This document shows, one piece after another, positions 18,389 to 28,611 of a DNA stretch of 64,000 nt (its first letter is position 1; each line of letters begins with the position of its first letter). A program made the translations under genes and the position numbers. The notes under the pieces are model-generated. The model saw only the letters and a program-made list of their open reading frames with translations, searched no databases and was not told where the DNA came from. Origin of the DNA: Achromobacter insuavis (lineage in GTDB: Bacteria; Pseudomonadota; Gammaproteobacteria; Burkholderiales; Burkholderiaceae_B); assembly GCF_902859645.1 (NCBI RefSeq), contig NZ_CADIJR010000030.1, positions 1 to 64,000 of the forward strand. Reading direction: 5' to 3'.

Positions 18389-19243
18389 ATGCAATCTTTT
18401 TCTGACCCTAAGCGCATCCCCCATCCCGCCGCCAAGCCCGACCAGAAGCTGGCGCTGAGCGCCCCCGCGCGCCGCAAGCGCGCCGGCGCCGTGGGCGAGG
18501 GGCCGGTGTCGCCCGACTTCATCACAGCGCTGGCGCGCGGCCTGGAAGTGCTGCGCTGCTTCCGGCCGGGCGTGGCGGCGCTGGGCAACCTGGACCTGGC
18601 GCGCCTGACCGGCCTGCCCAAGCCCACCATCAGCCGCATCACCTACACGCTGACCGAGCTGGGCTACCTGCGCTATCACCCGGACACAGGCAAGTATTCG
18701 CCGGGCTACGGCGTGCTGGCGCTGGGCTTCGGCCTGCTGGCCGGGCTGGAGGTGCGCGAGCTGGCCAAGGCGTCGATGACCGACCTGGCGCGCGAGACCG
18801 GCGGCGCGGTGGCGCTGGGCGCCTTCGATGGCGACGCCATGACCTACGTCGAGGCCATCCACGGCTCGTCCGCCCTGTATTTGCGCCTGCCGGTGGGCTA
18901 CCGCGCCAGCCTCGACAGCGCCATGGGCCGCGCCTATCTGGCCAGCCTGCCGGCGGCGGCCTGCGCCGACGTGCTGGAACGGCTGGGGCCGGCAGCGCCG
19001 GCGGCGGCCGCGATCGAGCGCGCCCGCGCCGAGCTGCGCGACACCGGTTGCTGCTTTGCGATCGGCGAGTGGCAGTCCGGCATCAATGCCGTGGCGGTGC
19101 CGTTCACGTCCGTGACCGGGGAGGGCGTGTTCGTCATGAGTTGCGGCGGCCCGGAGGGCCTGCTGCCCGAGGCCGGGCTGCGCACCCAGGTGGCGCCCGC
19201 GCTGCGGGCCGCCATCGCGGGCCTGGCGGGCGCGCCGGCCTGA
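18389..19243 (+). CDS. IclR-family transcriptional regulator
   Basis: 284 residues. After a basic ~35-residue leader, the winged-helix domain (about 40-105) contains LDLARLTGLPKPTISRITYTL, followed by the IclR effector domain with GINAVAVPF and a late VMSCGG segment. It is divergent from the Bug receptor gene with palindromes between them, so it is a likely local regulator responding to a small carboxylate or aromatic acid. The effector cannot be deduced. Confidence 0.92.
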   Translation: MQSFSDPKRIPHPAAKPDQKLALSAPARRKRAGAVGEGPVSPDFITALARGLEVLRCFRPGVAALGNLDLARLTGLPKPTISRITYTLTELGYLRYHPDTGKYSPGYGVLALGFGLLAGLEVRELAKASMTDLARETGGAVALGAFDGDAMTYVEAIHGSSALYLRLPVGYRASLDSAMGRAYLASLPAAACADVLERLGPAAPAAAAIERARAELRDTGCCFAIGEWQSGINAVAVPFTSVTGEGVFVMSCGGPEGLLPEAGLRTQVAPALRAAIAGLAGAPA

Positions 19244-19326
19244 GCGCGGCGGCGCGTCGTGGCGGGGGCGTGGTATCTCGTACAATTCACGGATTGATCC
19301 ACCCCCAAGTGCCCCCGGAGGCCCGT

Positions 19327-19593
19327 TTGGCCAAACCTTCTCAAGCCGATCCGCAGACCGACGACCGTCCCTTGCCCCAGGATTTCGAAACGGCCCTGGC
19401 CGAACTGGAATCGCTGGTCGCGGCCATGGAAGACGGTTCGCTGCCGCTGGAGCAGTCGCTCGCCGCCTACCGGCGCGGCGTGGCGCTGACGCGGGTCTGC
19501 CAGGAACGCCTGGCCCAGGCCGAACAGCAGGTCAAGGTCCTGGAGGGCGACTTGCTGCGCCCGCTGGACGCCGCGGCGCTGGATGACGAATAA
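19327..19593 (+). CDS. xseB: Exodeoxyribonuclease VII small subunit
   Basis: An 88-residue helical protein with the family core FETALAELESLVAAMEDGSLPLEQSLAAYRRG. It partners XseA in the nuclease that degrades single-stranded DNA. I chose the TTG at 19327 because GGAGG is correctly spaced before it and it gives the usual length; no ATG fits. The next gene's ATG overlaps its end, forming the xseB-ispA-dxs operon common in proteobacteria. Confidence 0.93.
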   Translation: MAKPSQADPQTDDRPLPQDFETALAELESLVAAMEDGSLPLEQSLAAYRRGVALTRVCQERLAQAEQQVKVLEGDLLRPLDAAALDDE

Positions 19594-20512
19594 GAATCGG
19601 ATGAAGCAAATTCAACTCGCTTTCCCGGAGTGGCTGCAGGGCCGCGTGCGGCATGTCGAAGACGTGCTCGACGACCTCCTGCCGCCCGCCGACGTTGTGC
19701 CCGCCCGCCTGCATGAAGCCATGCGCTACGCCGTGCTCGGCGGCGGCAAACGGGTGCGGGCCGCGCTGGTCTACGCCGCCGGCCAGGCCTGCCCGGTCAG
19801 CGGCAGCGTGCTGGCCGTCGAGGCCTCGCTGGACCGCGCCGCCGCGGCGGTGGAACTGATCCACGCCTACTCGCTGGTGCACGACGACCTGCCCTGCATG
19901 GACGACGACGTCCTGCGCCGCGGCCGTCCCACCACCCACGTGCAGTTCGACGAAGCCACCGCCATGCTGGCCGGCGACGCGCTGCAGCCGCTGGCCTTTG
20001 AATTGCTGGCCTCCATGCCCATCGCGCCGGCCCTGATCGTGCAGGCCACGCAGTCGCTGGCGCGCGCGGCGGGCAGCCAGGGCATGGCCGGCGGCCAGGC
20101 CATCGACCTGCTCAGCGTCGGCCACCGGCTGTCGCGCGACGAACTGCAGCAGATGCACAGCATGAAGACCGGCGCCATGCTGGCCTGCAGCGTGGCGCTG
20201 GGCGGCATCGTCGCCGGCGCCAGCTCGGCCTCGCGCCAGGCGCTGGATGTCTACGCCCAGGCCATCGGCCTGGCGTTCCAGGTGGTGGACGACATTCTCG
20301 ACGTGACCGCCGATTCCGCCAGCCTGGGCAAGACGCCGGGCAAGGACGCGGCCGAAAACAAGCCGACCTACGTCTCGCTGCTGGGCCTGGACGAGGCCCG
20401 CGCGTTCGCGAGCGAGCTGCGCGAAGCCGCGCTGGCCGCGCTCGAACCGCTGGGCGACGCCGGCAAGCGCCTGGCCGAGCTGGCTGATTTCATCGTCCTC
20501 CGAGACCGCTGA
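19583..20512 (+). CDS. ispA: Farnesyl diphosphate synthase
   Basis: A 309-residue prenyltransferase. The first aspartate-rich motif is DDLPCMDDD and the second is DDILD, with the GKRVRAAL substrate loop near the N-terminus. The two residues between Asp pairs in the first motif and overall length fit bacterial FPP synthases, which build C15 diphosphate from IPP and DMAPP in the cytosol. The ATG at 19583 overlaps xseB; a second ATG at 19601 is possible. dxs follows after 53 bp, so precursor supply and chain elongation are co-expressed. Confidence 0.95.
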   Translation: MTNKNRMKQIQLAFPEWLQGRVRHVEDVLDDLLPPADVVPARLHEAMRYAVLGGGKRVRAALVYAAGQACPVSGSVLAVEASLDRAAAAVELIHAYSLVHDDLPCMDDDVLRRGRPTTHVQFDEATAMLAGDALQPLAFELLASMPIAPALIVQATQSLARAAGSQGMAGGQAIDLLSVGHRLSRDELQQMHSMKTGAMLACSVALGGIVAGASSASRQALDVYAQAIGLAFQVVDDILDVTADSASLGKTPGKDAAENKPTYVSLLGLDEARAFASELREAALAALEPLGDAGKRLAELADFIVLRDR

Positions 20513-20565
20513 ACCGTGACCCGTCCGGGCTGGCCGCAGGCCGGGCATACGAACCCCATACAAGC

Positions 20566-22428
20566 ATGACGACAGAATTACTGGACCGCATCCAATCCCC
20601 GGCAGACCTCAAGCGCCTGGATCGTCGCGAGCTCAAGCGCCTGGCCGACGAGTTGCGCGGCTTCGTGCTGGAGTCGGTCTCCAAGACCGGCGGCCACCTG
20701 TCGTCGAACCTGGGCACGGTCGAGCTGACGCTGGCCCTGCACCAGGTCTTCGACACGCCGCATGACCGCATCGTCTGGGACGTGGGCCACCAGTCCTATC
20801 CCCACAAGATCCTGACCGGGCGCCGCGCCGGCATGGCCAAGCTGCGCCAGCAGGGCGGCATCTCGGGCTTTCCCAAGCGCAGCGAATCCGAATACGACGC
20901 CTTCGGCACCGCGCATTCGTCGACCTCGATCTCGGCCGCGCTGGGCATGGCGGTGGCCTCGCGCAACGCCGGCGTGCAGCGCCAGCACATCGCCGTCATC
21001 GGCGACGGCGCGATGTCCGCCGGCATGGCCTTCGAGGCCATGAACAACGCCGGCGTCACCGCCAACATCAACCTGCTGGTGATCCTGAACGACAACGACA
21101 TGTCGATCTCGCCGCCGGTGGGGGCGCTGAACCGCTACCTGGCGCGCCTGATGTCCGGCCGCTTCTACGCCGCCGCCAAGAACGTCGGCCGCGCCGTGCT
21201 GCAGCACGTGCCGCCGGTGCTGGAACTGGCGCGCCGCTTCGAGGAACATGCCAAGGGCATGGTCACGCCGGCCACGCTGTTCGAGGAGTTCGGCTTCAAC
21301 TACGTCGGCCCGATCGACGGCCACGACCTCGACGCGCTGGTGCCGACGCTGCAGAACCTGAAGGCGCTGCAAGGCCTGCAGTTCCTGCACGTGGTCACCA
21401 AGAAAGGGCAGGGCTACAAGCTGGCCGAGGCCGATCCGGTGCTGTACCACGGCCCGGGCAAGTTCGACCCCGCCGTCGGCATCCAGCAATCGAAGGCGCC
21501 GGGCAAGCGCACCTTCACCCAGGTGTTCAGCGACTGGCTGTGCGAGATGGGCGAACAGGATTCGCGCCTGGTCGCCGTCACCCCCGCCATGCGCGAGGGC
21601 AGCGGCCTGGTCGAATTCGAGAAGCGCTTCCCGCAGCGCTACTTCGACGTCGGCATCGCCGAACAGCACGCCGTGACGTTCGCCGGCGGCATCGCCTGCG
21701 AGGCGCAGAAGCCGGTGCTGGCGATCTACTCGACCTTTCTGCAGCGCGGCTACGACCAGCTGATCCACGACGTGGCCCTGCAGAACCTGGACGTCACCTT
21801 CGCGCTCGACCGCGCCGGCATCGTCGGCGCCGATGGCGCCACGCACGCCGGCAACTACGACACCGCGTTCCTGCGCTGCGTGCCGAACATGGTGGTGGCC
21901 ACGCCCTCGGACGAAAACGAAACCCGCCTGCTGCTGTCCACCTGTTATCAGTATCCCGGCCCGGCCTCGGTGCGCTATCCGCGCGGCGCGGGCTGCGGCG
22001 CGGCGGAAACGGCCGGCCTGGACACGGTCGAACTGGGCCGCGGCGTGGTGCGCCGCGAAGGCCGCAAGATCGCCATCCTCGGTTTCGGCACGCTGGTGCA
22101 GCCGGCGCTGGCGGCGGCCGAAAAACTGGACGCCACCGTGGCCGACATGCGCTTCGTCAAGCCGATCGACCGCGCGCTGATCCTGGACCTGGCCAGCCGC
22201 CACGACGCCCTGGTGACGATCGAGGACGCCGCGATCATGGGCGGCGCCGGCAGCGCCGTGCTGGAAGTGCTGGCCGCCGAAGGCATCGCGATTCCTGTGC
22301 TGCAGCTGGGCTTTCCCGACGAGTTCATCGACCACGGCGACCAATTGGCGCTGCTGGCCGGGATCGGCCTGGATGCCGCCGGCATCGAGCAATCGATCCG
22401 GGCGCGCTACGCCTCGCTGCTGGCCTGA
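20566..22428 (+). CDS. dxs: 1-Deoxy-D-xylulose-5-phosphate synthase
   Basis: 620 residues, the normal size. It condenses pyruvate and glyceraldehyde-3-phosphate with thiamine diphosphate, the first step of the MEP isoprenoid pathway. Visible: [13 protein letters not shown] and [16 protein letters not shown] near the N-terminus, the ThDP-binding [18 protein letters not shown] ... LNDNDMSIS, then the transketolase pyrimidine domain with [13 protein letters not shown] and the C-terminal domain. It is last in the xseB-ispA-dxs run. Confidence 0.97.
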   Translation: MTTELLDRIQSPADLKRLDRRELKRLADELRGFVLESVSKTGGHLSSNLGTVELTLALHQVFDTPHDRIVWDVGHQSYPHKILTGRRAGMAKLRQQGGISGFPKRSESEYDAFGTAHSSTSISAALGMAVASRNAGVQRQHIAVIGDGAMSAGMAFEAMNNAGVTANINLLVILNDNDMSISPPVGALNRYLARLMSGRFYAAAKNVGRAVLQHVPPVLELARRFEEHAKGMVTPATLFEEFGFNYVGPIDGHDLDALVPTLQNLKALQGLQFLHVVTKKGQGYKLAEADPVLYHGPGKFDPAVGIQQSKAPGKRTFTQVFSDWLCEMGEQDSRLVAVTPAMREGSGLVEFEKRFPQRYFDVGIAEQHAVTFAGGIACEAQKPVLAIYSTFLQRGYDQLIHDVALQNLDVTFALDRAGIVGADGATHAGNYDTAFLRCVPNMVVATPSDENETRLLLSTCYQYPGPASVRYPRGAGCGAAETAGLDTVELGRGVVRREGRKIAILGFGTLVQPALAAAEKLDATVADMRFVKPIDRALILDLASRHDALVTIEDAAIMGGAGSAVLEVLAAEGIAIPVLQLGFPDEFIDHGDQLALLAGIGLDAAGIEQSIRARYASLLA

Positions 22429-22618
22429 TTGGCCGCACCCACGGACCGGCCCGCCGGTTTGGTCCGTGTGGCGAAACAGTGTGTTCCGGCCCCGCCAGCC
22501 TACGAATGAAAGGGTTTTCCCTGGCGCTGGCGGGACTTTGGGCGATAATGGCCCCCTCTTAAAGATTCCTGGGTCTGCGTGTTCACGCCACGCTCGTCGC
22601 CCAGACAGGTAAGCCGAA

Positions 22619-23416
22619 ATGAATTCTCCGATCGACCCCGCCATCGTGATGCCCGACGTCCAGAGCTCGACGGACACGCGGCACATCCCGATCCAGCGCG
22701 TGGGCATCCGTGGCGTGCGCCACCCCATGCTCATCGAGAACGCCGACGGTTCGCCCCAGGGCACCGTGGCCAACTGGACCCTGACGGTGGCGCTGCCCCC
22801 CGAAGAAAAGGGGACGCACATGTCCCGCTTCGTGGCGCTGCTGGAAAAGTACCGCAGCACCCCCATGACGCCGACGCTGTTCCGCGCCATGGCGGCCGAC
22901 ATGCTGCCGCTGCTGCATGCCGAGCGCGGCGACATCACCGCAGCCTTCCCGTACTTCATCAACAAGTCGGCGCCGATCTCCGGCGTGCAGAGCCTGCTGG
23001 ACTACGAAGTGCAGTGGATCGCCCGCGCCCAGGGCGACCAGGTCGAGTTCGAACTGGTGGTGCAGGTGCCGGTGACCAGCCTGTGCCCGTGTTCCAAGGC
23101 CATCTCCGAATACGGCGCGCACAACCAGCGTTCGCACGTGACGGTCTCGGCCATCCTGGAATCCGACATCAGCATGGATGGCGTGATCCGCCTGATCGAA
23201 GACGAAGGCTCGTGTGAGCTCTGGGGCCTGCTCAAGCGCCCCGACGAGAAGTACGTCACCGAACGCGCCTACGACAACCCCAAGTTCGTCGAAGACCTGG
23301 TGCGCGACGTGGCCGCCCGCCTGAACGCGCATCCCGGCATCGCCCGCTACCGCGTCGAGGCCGAGAACTTCGAATCGATCCACAACCACTCGGCCTACGC
23401 CGTGGTGGAAGGCTGA
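22619..23416 (+). CDS. folE2: GTP cyclohydrolase FolE2 (GTP cyclohydrolase IB)
   Basis: 265 residues, of the metal-promiscuous GTP cyclohydrolase family that makes dihydroneopterin triphosphate for folate synthesis. The active-site segment is [21 protein letters not shown], with the catalytic cysteine and neighbouring ligands, and [13 protein letters not shown] lies near the C-terminus. In many bacteria folE2 replaces zinc-dependent folE under zinc limitation; I found no convincing Zur box in the 190 bp upstream. A GATAAT -10-like element lies near 22543. The DUF817 gene follows 7 bp later. Confidence 0.95.
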   Translation: MNSPIDPAIVMPDVQSSTDTRHIPIQRVGIRGVRHPMLIENADGSPQGTVANWTLTVALPPEEKGTHMSRFVALLEKYRSTPMTPTLFRAMAADMLPLLHAERGDITAAFPYFINKSAPISGVQSLLDYEVQWIARAQGDQVEFELVVQVPVTSLCPCSKAISEYGAHNQRSHVTVSAILESDISMDGVIRLIEDEGSCELWGLLKRPDEKYVTERAYDNPKFVEDLVRDVAARLNAHPGIARYRVEAENFESIHNHSAYAVVEG

Positions 23417-23423
23417 GTCCTCC

Positions 23424-24338
23424 GTGCGGCATCCGGCGGCCAGCGACTGGCCGCTCATTGCGCGACTGGCGGGATGGGAAGCGCGGCTGGCCGATCACCT
23501 GGCCGGCCGCGGTCGCTTGGGCGTCGCCTTCTACGAGTTCTTCCGCTTCGGCGTGAAGCAGGCCTGGGCCTGCCTGTTCGGCGGCCTGATGTGCGCGCTG
23601 CTGCTGGCCACGCACTGGTGGTATCCGCAGGACGCCTGGCTGGCGCGCTACGACTTCCTGACGCTGGCCGCGCTGGCCATCCAGGCCGCGCTGTTGGCCC
23701 TGCGCATGGAAACCTGGGACGAGGCCAAGGTCATCCTGATGTTCCATGTGGTCGGCACCGGCATGGAGCTGTTCAAGACGGCGGCCGGCTCCTGGATCTA
23801 TCCCGAGGCCAGCGTGCTGCGCATCGGCGGCGTACCGCTCTTCACCGGCTTCATGTACGCGGCGGTCGGCAGCTATCTGGCGCGGGTCTGGCGCCTGTTC
23901 GATTTCCGCTTCCGGGCCCATCCGCCGCTGGCCGCCACCGTGGCGCTGTCGGTGCTGATCTACGTGAATTTCTTCGCGCATCATTTTGTCCCCGATTTCC
24001 GCCTGGCGCTGTTCGGCCTGACGGCGCTGCTGTTCGCGCGCACCTGGGTCTACTTCCGCATCTGGCGCGACTACCGCCGCATGCCGCTGTTGCTGGGCTT
24101 CGTGCTGGTGGCGCTGTTCATCTGGTTCGCCGAGAACATCGGCACCTTCGCCAACGCCTGGCGCTATCCCAACCAGTCGCAGGGCTGGGAACTGGTCTCG
24201 ATAAACAAGCTGGGCTCGTGGTTCCTGCTCATGATCATCAGCTACGTGATGGTCAGCGTGGTCAGCCGGCCGCAGGAGATCGGTGTGGCCGATGCGCCGC
24301 GTCCGGTGGGGCCGGATAGCGCGTCCCCGATTTCCTGA
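23424..24338 (+). CDS. DUF817 integral membrane protein
   Basis: A 304-residue protein with about eight membrane segments, matching the DUF817 family (EFFRFGVKQAWACLFGG, FHVVGTGMELFKT, WIYPEASVLRIGGVPLFTGFMYAAVGSYLARVWRLF). The family's function is unknown. It starts with GTG only 7 bp after folE2 and lacks its own ribosome binding site, so it is probably translationally coupled. Whether its role relates to folate or metals is not shown by the sequence. Confidence 0.85.
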   Translation: MRHPAASDWPLIARLAGWEARLADHLAGRGRLGVAFYEFFRFGVKQAWACLFGGLMCALLLATHWWYPQDAWLARYDFLTLAALAIQAALLALRMETWDEAKVILMFHVVGTGMELFKTAAGSWIYPEASVLRIGGVPLFTGFMYAAVGSYLARVWRLFDFRFRAHPPLAATVALSVLIYVNFFAHHFVPDFRLALFGLTALLFARTWVYFRIWRDYRRMPLLLGFVLVALFIWFAENIGTFANAWRYPNQSQGWELVSINKLGSWFLLMIISYVMVSVVSRPQEIGVADAPRPVGPDSASPIS

Positions 24339-24458
24339 GCGCCGCCGGCTTGCGTCGAGCGGTCCGATCGGCGATAATCGAGAGCTTTCTTGCTCGACCG
24401 CCCATGTTTTTTGGGTAGCGGGCTGCCCCTTGCAAGCCATACGCCTTGAAGAAAAAGA

Positions 24459-24480
24459 CCAGTGATAGAGAAAGCACTGG
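24459..24480 (+). promoter_or_regulatory. Leader hairpin upstream of rpsF
   Basis: CCAGTG and CACTGG pair within the 234-bp leader of the ribosomal operon. S6:S18 leader RNAs in other bacteria bind these proteins for feedback control. I could not show the diagnostic CCG bulge with certainty, so this is only a candidate. Confidence 0.3.
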
Positions 24481-24572
24481 AAAGCCGGAACTGACCGCGA
24501 GCACGATGCGCGCGCGGGCTGATGACGGTGTCAGGCGGACGGCGGGCAAGACATCCTCAAGGAGTTTTACTC

Positions 24573-24947
24573 ATGCGTCACTACGAAGTGGTGTTTATCG
24601 TTCACCCCGACCAAAGCGAGCAAGTGCCCGCCATGGTCGAGCGTTACCAAGCGCTGGTCACGGGCCAAGGCGGCTCGGTGCATCGCCTGGAAGACTGGGG
24701 TCGCCGTCAACTGGCCTACCCGATCCAGAAGCTCGTCAAGGCTCACTACGTCTGCCTGAACATCGAGTGCGGCCAAGCCACGCTGGATGAGCTGGAACAC
24801 TCGTTCCGCTACAACGACGCCGTTCTGCGCCACCTGGTCATCAAGACCAAGAAGGCCCAGACCACGCCCTCGATCATGATGAAGTCGGTCGAGCGCGAAG
24901 AAGCCCGCAAGGCTTCGGCGGAAGCTGTCGCGGCTCAGGCCGAGTAA
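24573..24947 (+). CDS. rpsF: 30S ribosomal protein S6
   Basis: 124 residues beginning [18 protein letters not shown], the standard S6 N-terminus. It binds S18 and 16S rRNA in the platform of the small subunit. AAGGAG lies nine bases upstream of the chosen ATG; the frame extends upstream but not the homology. It is the first gene of the rpsF-priB-rpsR-rplI operon. Confidence 0.97.
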   Translation: MRHYEVVFIVHPDQSEQVPAMVERYQALVTGQGGSVHRLEDWGRRQLAYPIQKLVKAHYVCLNIECGQATLDELEHSFRYNDAVLRHLVIKTKKAQTTPSIMMKSVEREEARKASAEAVAAQAE

Positions 24948-24999
24948 GCAGGGCTCACGCGAGAGCCCATCCCATGAAGTCCCCTCGGTGCCTGGCAGG

Positions 25000-25323
25000 A
25001 TGAACAAGCTGGAACTCAGCGCCCGCGTTCTCGAATGCGAGCCTTTGCGCCACACTCCCGCCGGTCTGCCAGCCCTGGAAATGGTGCTGGCGCACGAATC
25101 TGAGGTCATCGAAGCCGGCCATCCGCGCCGTGTCGAACTGACGATCTCGGCCGTGGCACTGGGCGATCTGGCGTTGCTGTTGCAAGGAACGGCGCTGGGG
25201 TCCGAATTGCACGTGCAGGGGTTTCTGGCCCCGGTGCGCAAGGACTCCGTGAAGTTCAAGCTGCACCTGCAGCAGGCGCGCAAGATCCGCGGCAGCGCAG
25301 GACGCGATCCGCTGGTGGCTTGA
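25000..25323 (+). CDS. priB: Primosomal replication protein N
   Basis: A 107-residue OB-fold single-strand DNA-binding protein ([35 protein letters not shown] ... [17 protein letters not shown]). It links PriA and DnaT in replication restart. Its position between rpsF and rpsR is the classical one. The ATG at 25000 is preferred over a GTG at 24988 because it gives the conserved N-terminus. Confidence 0.93.
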   Translation: MNKLELSARVLECEPLRHTPAGLPALEMVLAHESEVIEAGHPRRVELTISAVALGDLALLLQGTALGSELHVQGFLAPVRKDSVKFKLHLQQARKIRGSAGRDPLVA

Positions 25324-25429
25324 CGGGAATGGGTGACGGGCGCGAGAGCGCCTTCTGAATACGGATAGGTTACGGGGAGTCGGGCCCGATCAAGGTAGAC
25401 CCGGTCCTCTCAAACATAAGGCACATATC

Positions 25430-25702
25430 ATGGCTTTCTTCGGAAAACGCAAGGAAAAACGCAAATTCACGCAGCAGAACCCGCTCTTCAAGCGTCGTAA
25501 GTTCTGCCGCTTCACCGCCGCCGGCGTCGAAGAGATCGACTACAAGGATCTGGACACCCTGCGCGACTTCGTGCAAGAAAACGGCAAGATCATCCCGGCT
25601 CGTCTGACCGGCACCAAGGCAATCTACCAGCGCCAGCTGGACACCGCCATCAAGCGCGCGCGCTTCCTGGCCCTGTTGCCTTACACCGACAACCACAACT
25701 AA
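25430..25702 (+). CDS. rpsR: 30S ribosomal protein S18
   Basis: 90 residues, basic, with [29 protein letters not shown] and the late [18 protein letters not shown]. It forms a heterodimer with S6 on the ribosome. It lies 14 bp upstream of rplI. Confidence 0.97.
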   Translation: MAFFGKRKEKRKFTQQNPLFKRRKFCRFTAAGVEEIDYKDLDTLRDFVQENGKIIPARLTGTKAIYQRQLDTAIKRARFLALLPYTDNHN

Positions 25703-25716
25703 TCCGGGGCACTGAA

Positions 25717-26172
25717 ATGCAAGTTATTCTGCTCGAAAAAGTCGTCAACCTGGGTAACCTCGGCGAAGTCGTCCGCGTGCGTGATGGTTACGCCCGCAAC
25801 TTCCTGATCCCCCAGAAGAAGGCCCGTCGCGCAACCGACGCCGCCCTGAAGGAATTCGAAGCCCGCCGCGCCGAACTGGAAAAGATCCAGGCCGAGAAGC
25901 TGGCCGCCGCCCAGGCTCTGGGTGAGCGCGTCAACGGCTACCAGCTGAAGATCGTCCAGAAGGCTGGTGTCGACGGCCGTCTGTTCGGCTCGGTCACCAA
26001 CGCCGACGTCGCCGAAGGTCTGAAGAAGGCCGGTTTCGAAGGCATCGAGAAGTCGCAAGTGCGCATGCCCAACGGCCAGCTGAAGGCCGTCGGCGAGTTC
26101 CCGATCCAGGTCGCCCTGCACGCCGACGTCGTCGTCGACGTCACGGTGCTGGTCGAAGGCGAACTGTCCTAA
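25717..26172 (+). CDS. rplI: 50S ribosomal protein L9
   Basis: 151 residues: N-terminal domain [32 protein letters not shown], long central helix and C-terminal domain with [16 protein letters not shown]. It binds 23S rRNA near the L1 stalk. It is last in the ribosomal operon and is followed by a terminator. Confidence 0.97.
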   Translation: MQVILLEKVVNLGNLGEVVRVRDGYARNFLIPQKKARRATDAALKEFEARRAELEKIQAEKLAAAQALGERVNGYQLKIVQKAGVDGRLFGSVTNADVAEGLKKAGFEGIEKSQVRMPNGQLKAVGEFPIQVALHADVVVDVTVLVEGELS

Positions 26173-26194
26173 ACCGGACTCCGCGCCAGGAAAG

Positions 26195-26223
26195 AAAGCC
26201 GGCCCGCGTGCCGGCTTTTTTTC
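26195..26223 (+). terminator. Terminator of the rpsF operon
   Basis: AGCCGGC and GCCGGCT pair around CCGCG and are followed by a T-rich run. It lies 23 bp beyond rplI. Confidence 0.85.
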
Positions 26224-26325
26224 TTTTCCCGGCGCGCTTGCTTTTCCCCGCTTTGCCATGCGGTGTTTGCGTGTAGTCTTTCGGGCTGCATGCCCACCTT
26301 CCACGCTGTTGCCACCGAGGACCTC

Positions 26326-27165
26326 TTGACCCAGCCGCCCGTCCACCACAACGCCCCCCCCGGATTGCGCGCCTGGCTCGACAGCCTGGACGCCGAGCGC
26401 GAGCCGTCGGTGCGGGACGCCACCATCGATGGGGTGCGCTGCATCGTCAAGCGCCGCCGGCCTAGCCTGGCGAGCGGCGTCAGTTATGTGCTGCGCTATG
26501 CGCGCGCGCTGTTCCTCGGGGTGGGCTGCAAGCTGTTCCTGGGTGAATTCCCGCGTCCCGGCATCCTGCTGCGCAATGGCCTGGAGCATGAGGCCCGGCG
26601 CCTCAATCAACTGTTGCAGGCCGGCTGCCGCGTGCCCGAGGTCTGGTGGCAGGAGCAGGGCCTCCTGGTGCTGGAATTCGTCGGCGAGGACCTGGCCGAC
26701 CTGATCCGCAACGAGGACACCACCTCGCGCCTGTGGCTGACGCGCGCGGCCGCGACCGACCTGGCCGCTTTCCATGCCCGCGGGCTGTGGCACGGCGGCG
26801 CGCAGATCCGCAACATCACGCTGCAGGACGGCGAACTGTGGCGCATCGATTTCGAAGAGAACATCGGTTCCACGCTGTCGCGTCCGCTGGCCCAGGCCTA
26901 TGATCTGTTCCAGATGCTGGCCTCGCTGGTGTCGTTGCGTAAATTGCCCGACGACGTGGGCCGGACGCTGGGTAAACTGGCGCTGGACGTCTATTTCGAA
27001 TGTAATCCCGACCCCGAGGTCAAGGCCCGCCTGCGCCGCCTGACCCGGGTGCTTTCCTTCATCGCCACGCCGCTGCGGCCCCTGCTGGGCCGCCTGCCGT
27101 CGCGCGATGTGCAGGGTTTCTTCCGCGTCGCGGATATCCTGCAGCCGTTATTATTGAAGCCATGA
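26326..27165 (+). CDS. Protein-kinase-fold protein of unknown substrate
   Basis: About 279 residues. The lobe with IDGVRCIVKRRRPS resembles an ATP-binding beta sheet, and HGGAQIRNITLQDGELWRIDFEENIG has the catalytic-loop and DFx pattern of small bacterial kinases (Bud32/lipopolysaccharide-core-kinase-like), with Asn in the loop and Asp in DFEEN. The first loop Asp of canonical protein kinases is replaced (HGGAQIRN). I prefer TTG at 26326 because GAGG is well placed; ATG at 26290 is possible but has no ribosome binding site. Its last bases overlap the dnaB start (ATGA), so the two are coupled. Function in the envelope or in regulation is open. Confidence 0.7.
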   Translation: MTQPPVHHNAPPGLRAWLDSLDAEREPSVRDATIDGVRCIVKRRRPSLASGVSYVLRYARALFLGVGCKLFLGEFPRPGILLRNGLEHEARRLNQLLQAGCRVPEVWWQEQGLLVLEFVGEDLADLIRNEDTTSRLWLTRAAATDLAAFHARGLWHGGAQIRNITLQDGELWRIDFEENIGSTLSRPLAQAYDLFQMLASLVSLRKLPDDVGRTLGKLALDVYFECNPDPEVKARLRRLTRVLSFIATPLRPLLGRLPSRDVQGFFRVADILQPLLLKP

Positions 27166-28544
27166 ACACACCTGCCGACTCCCAGCTTGAATACCTGCGC
27201 GTTCCCCCGCATTCCATCGAGGCGGAGCAGTCGGTGCTGGGCGGCCTGCTGCTGGACAACGCAGCCTGGGACCGCATCGCCGACGTGCTGGTCGAAGAAG
27301 ACTTCTACCGCCACGACCATCGGCTCATCTGGCACCATATCGCCCGGCTGATCGGGCTGGCGCGGCCGGCCGACGTCATCACCGTGCACGAATCGCTGGT
27401 CAGCGCCGGCAAGGCCGACGACGCCGGCGGCCTTGCCTACCTGAACGCGCTGGCGCACAACACGCCGTCGGCCGCCAACATCCGCCGCTATGGCGAAATC
27501 GTGCGCGAGCGCGCCATGCTGCGCAAGCTGGTGTCGATCGCCGACGAGATCTCCTCGGCCGCCATGAACCCGCAGGGCAAGGAAGCGCGCCAACTGCTGG
27601 ACGAGGCCGAATCCAAGGTGTTCCAGATCGCCCAGGAAGGCGCGCGCGGCGCCGCCGGCTTCCAGGAAATCCAGCCGCTGCTGACGCAGGTGGTGGAACG
27701 CATCGACGAGCTCTATCACCGCGAAAGCACTTCTGATGTGACCGGCGTGCCCACCGGCTTCACCGACCTCGACAAGATGACCTCGGGCATGCAGGGCGGC
27801 GACCTGATCATCGTGGCCGGCCGCCCGTCGATGGGCAAGACCTCGTTCTCGATGAACATCGGCGAGCACGTCGCCATCGAAGAGGGCCTGCCGGTGGCGG
27901 TGTTCTCGATGGAAATGGGCGCGGTGCAGCTGGCCATGCGTATGCTGGGTTCGGTCGGCCTGCTCGACCAGCACCGCATGCGGACCGGCAAGCTGATCGC
28001 CGAAGACTGGCCGCGCGTGACCCATGCTGTGCAGTTGATGCAGGACGCGCAGGTCTACATCGACGAATCGCCCGCGCTCAGCCCGATGGAAGTGCGCGCC
28101 CGCGCGCGCCGCCTGGCGCGCCAGTGCGGCCAGCTCGGCCTGATCATCATCGACTACCTGCAGCTGATGTCGGGCAACGGCTCGGGCGAGAACCGCGCCA
28201 CCGAAGTGTCGGAAATCAGCCGCTCGCTCAAGGGTCTGGCCAAGGAACTGAACTGCCCGCTGATCGCGCTGTCGCAGCTGAACCGAAGCCTGGAGCAGCG
28301 TCCCAACAAGCGTCCCGTGATGAGCGACCTGCGCGAATCGGGCGCCATCGAACAGGACGCCGACGTGATCCTGTTCATCTACCGCGACGAGGTCTACAAC
28401 CCCGATTCGCCGGACAAGGGCACTGCCGAGATCATCATCGGCAAGCAGCGTAACGGCCCCATCGGCTCGGTGCGCCTGACCTTCCAGGGTTCGAGCACGC
28501 GCTTCCTGAATTTCTCCGGCGCGCAGCCGCGGGACCTGTACTGA
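27162..28544 (+). CDS. dnaB: Replicative DNA helicase
   Basis: 460 residues. The N-terminal domain opens LRVPPHSIEAEQSVLGGLLLDN. The RecA-like motor has Walker A GRPSMGKTSF near residue 221, the Walker B region LIIIDYLQLMSG, and motif 4 LSQLNRSLEQR. The hexamer unwinds DNA ahead of the fork and recruits primase. It overlaps the kinase-like gene by four bases and ends at a terminator. Confidence 0.97.
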   Translation: MNTPADSQLEYLRVPPHSIEAEQSVLGGLLLDNAAWDRIADVLVEEDFYRHDHRLIWHHIARLIGLARPADVITVHESLVSAGKADDAGGLAYLNALAHNTPSAANIRRYGEIVRERAMLRKLVSIADEISSAAMNPQGKEARQLLDEAESKVFQIAQEGARGAAGFQEIQPLLTQVVERIDELYHRESTSDVTGVPTGFTDLDKMTSGMQGGDLIIVAGRPSMGKTSFSMNIGEHVAIEEGLPVAVFSMEMGAVQLAMRMLGSVGLLDQHRMRTGKLIAEDWPRVTHAVQLMQDAQVYIDESPALSPMEVRARARRLARQCGQLGLIIIDYLQLMSGNGSGENRATEVSEISRSLKGLAKELNCPLIALSQLNRSLEQRPNKRPVMSDLRESGAIEQDADVILFIYRDEVYNPDSPDKGTAEIIIGKQRNGPIGSVRLTFQGSSTRFLNFSGAQPRDLY

Positions 28545-28561
28545 GCGCCTGTCGCCCACTC

Positions 28562-28593
28562 AAAAAAAACCGCGCCCCAGGGCGCGGTTTTTT
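28562..28593 (+). terminator. Terminator between dnaB and BASS transporter, bidirectional
   Basis: ACCGCGCC and GGCGCGGT pair around CCAG, flanked by A8 and T6. It serves the convergent genes on either side. Confidence 0.9.
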
Positions 28594-28611
28594 CATGGCG
28601 GCGTGGCGGAT

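Noticed and set aside
22429-22618. Zur box controlling folE2
   Set aside because: No convincing inverted GATATGTTATAACATATC-like sequence in the 190-bp upstream region.
20578-22965. A 795-residue leftward frame opposite dxs and folE2
   Set aside because: Antisense shadow of two well-identified genes, with low-complexity His/Gln/Val/Gly sequence.
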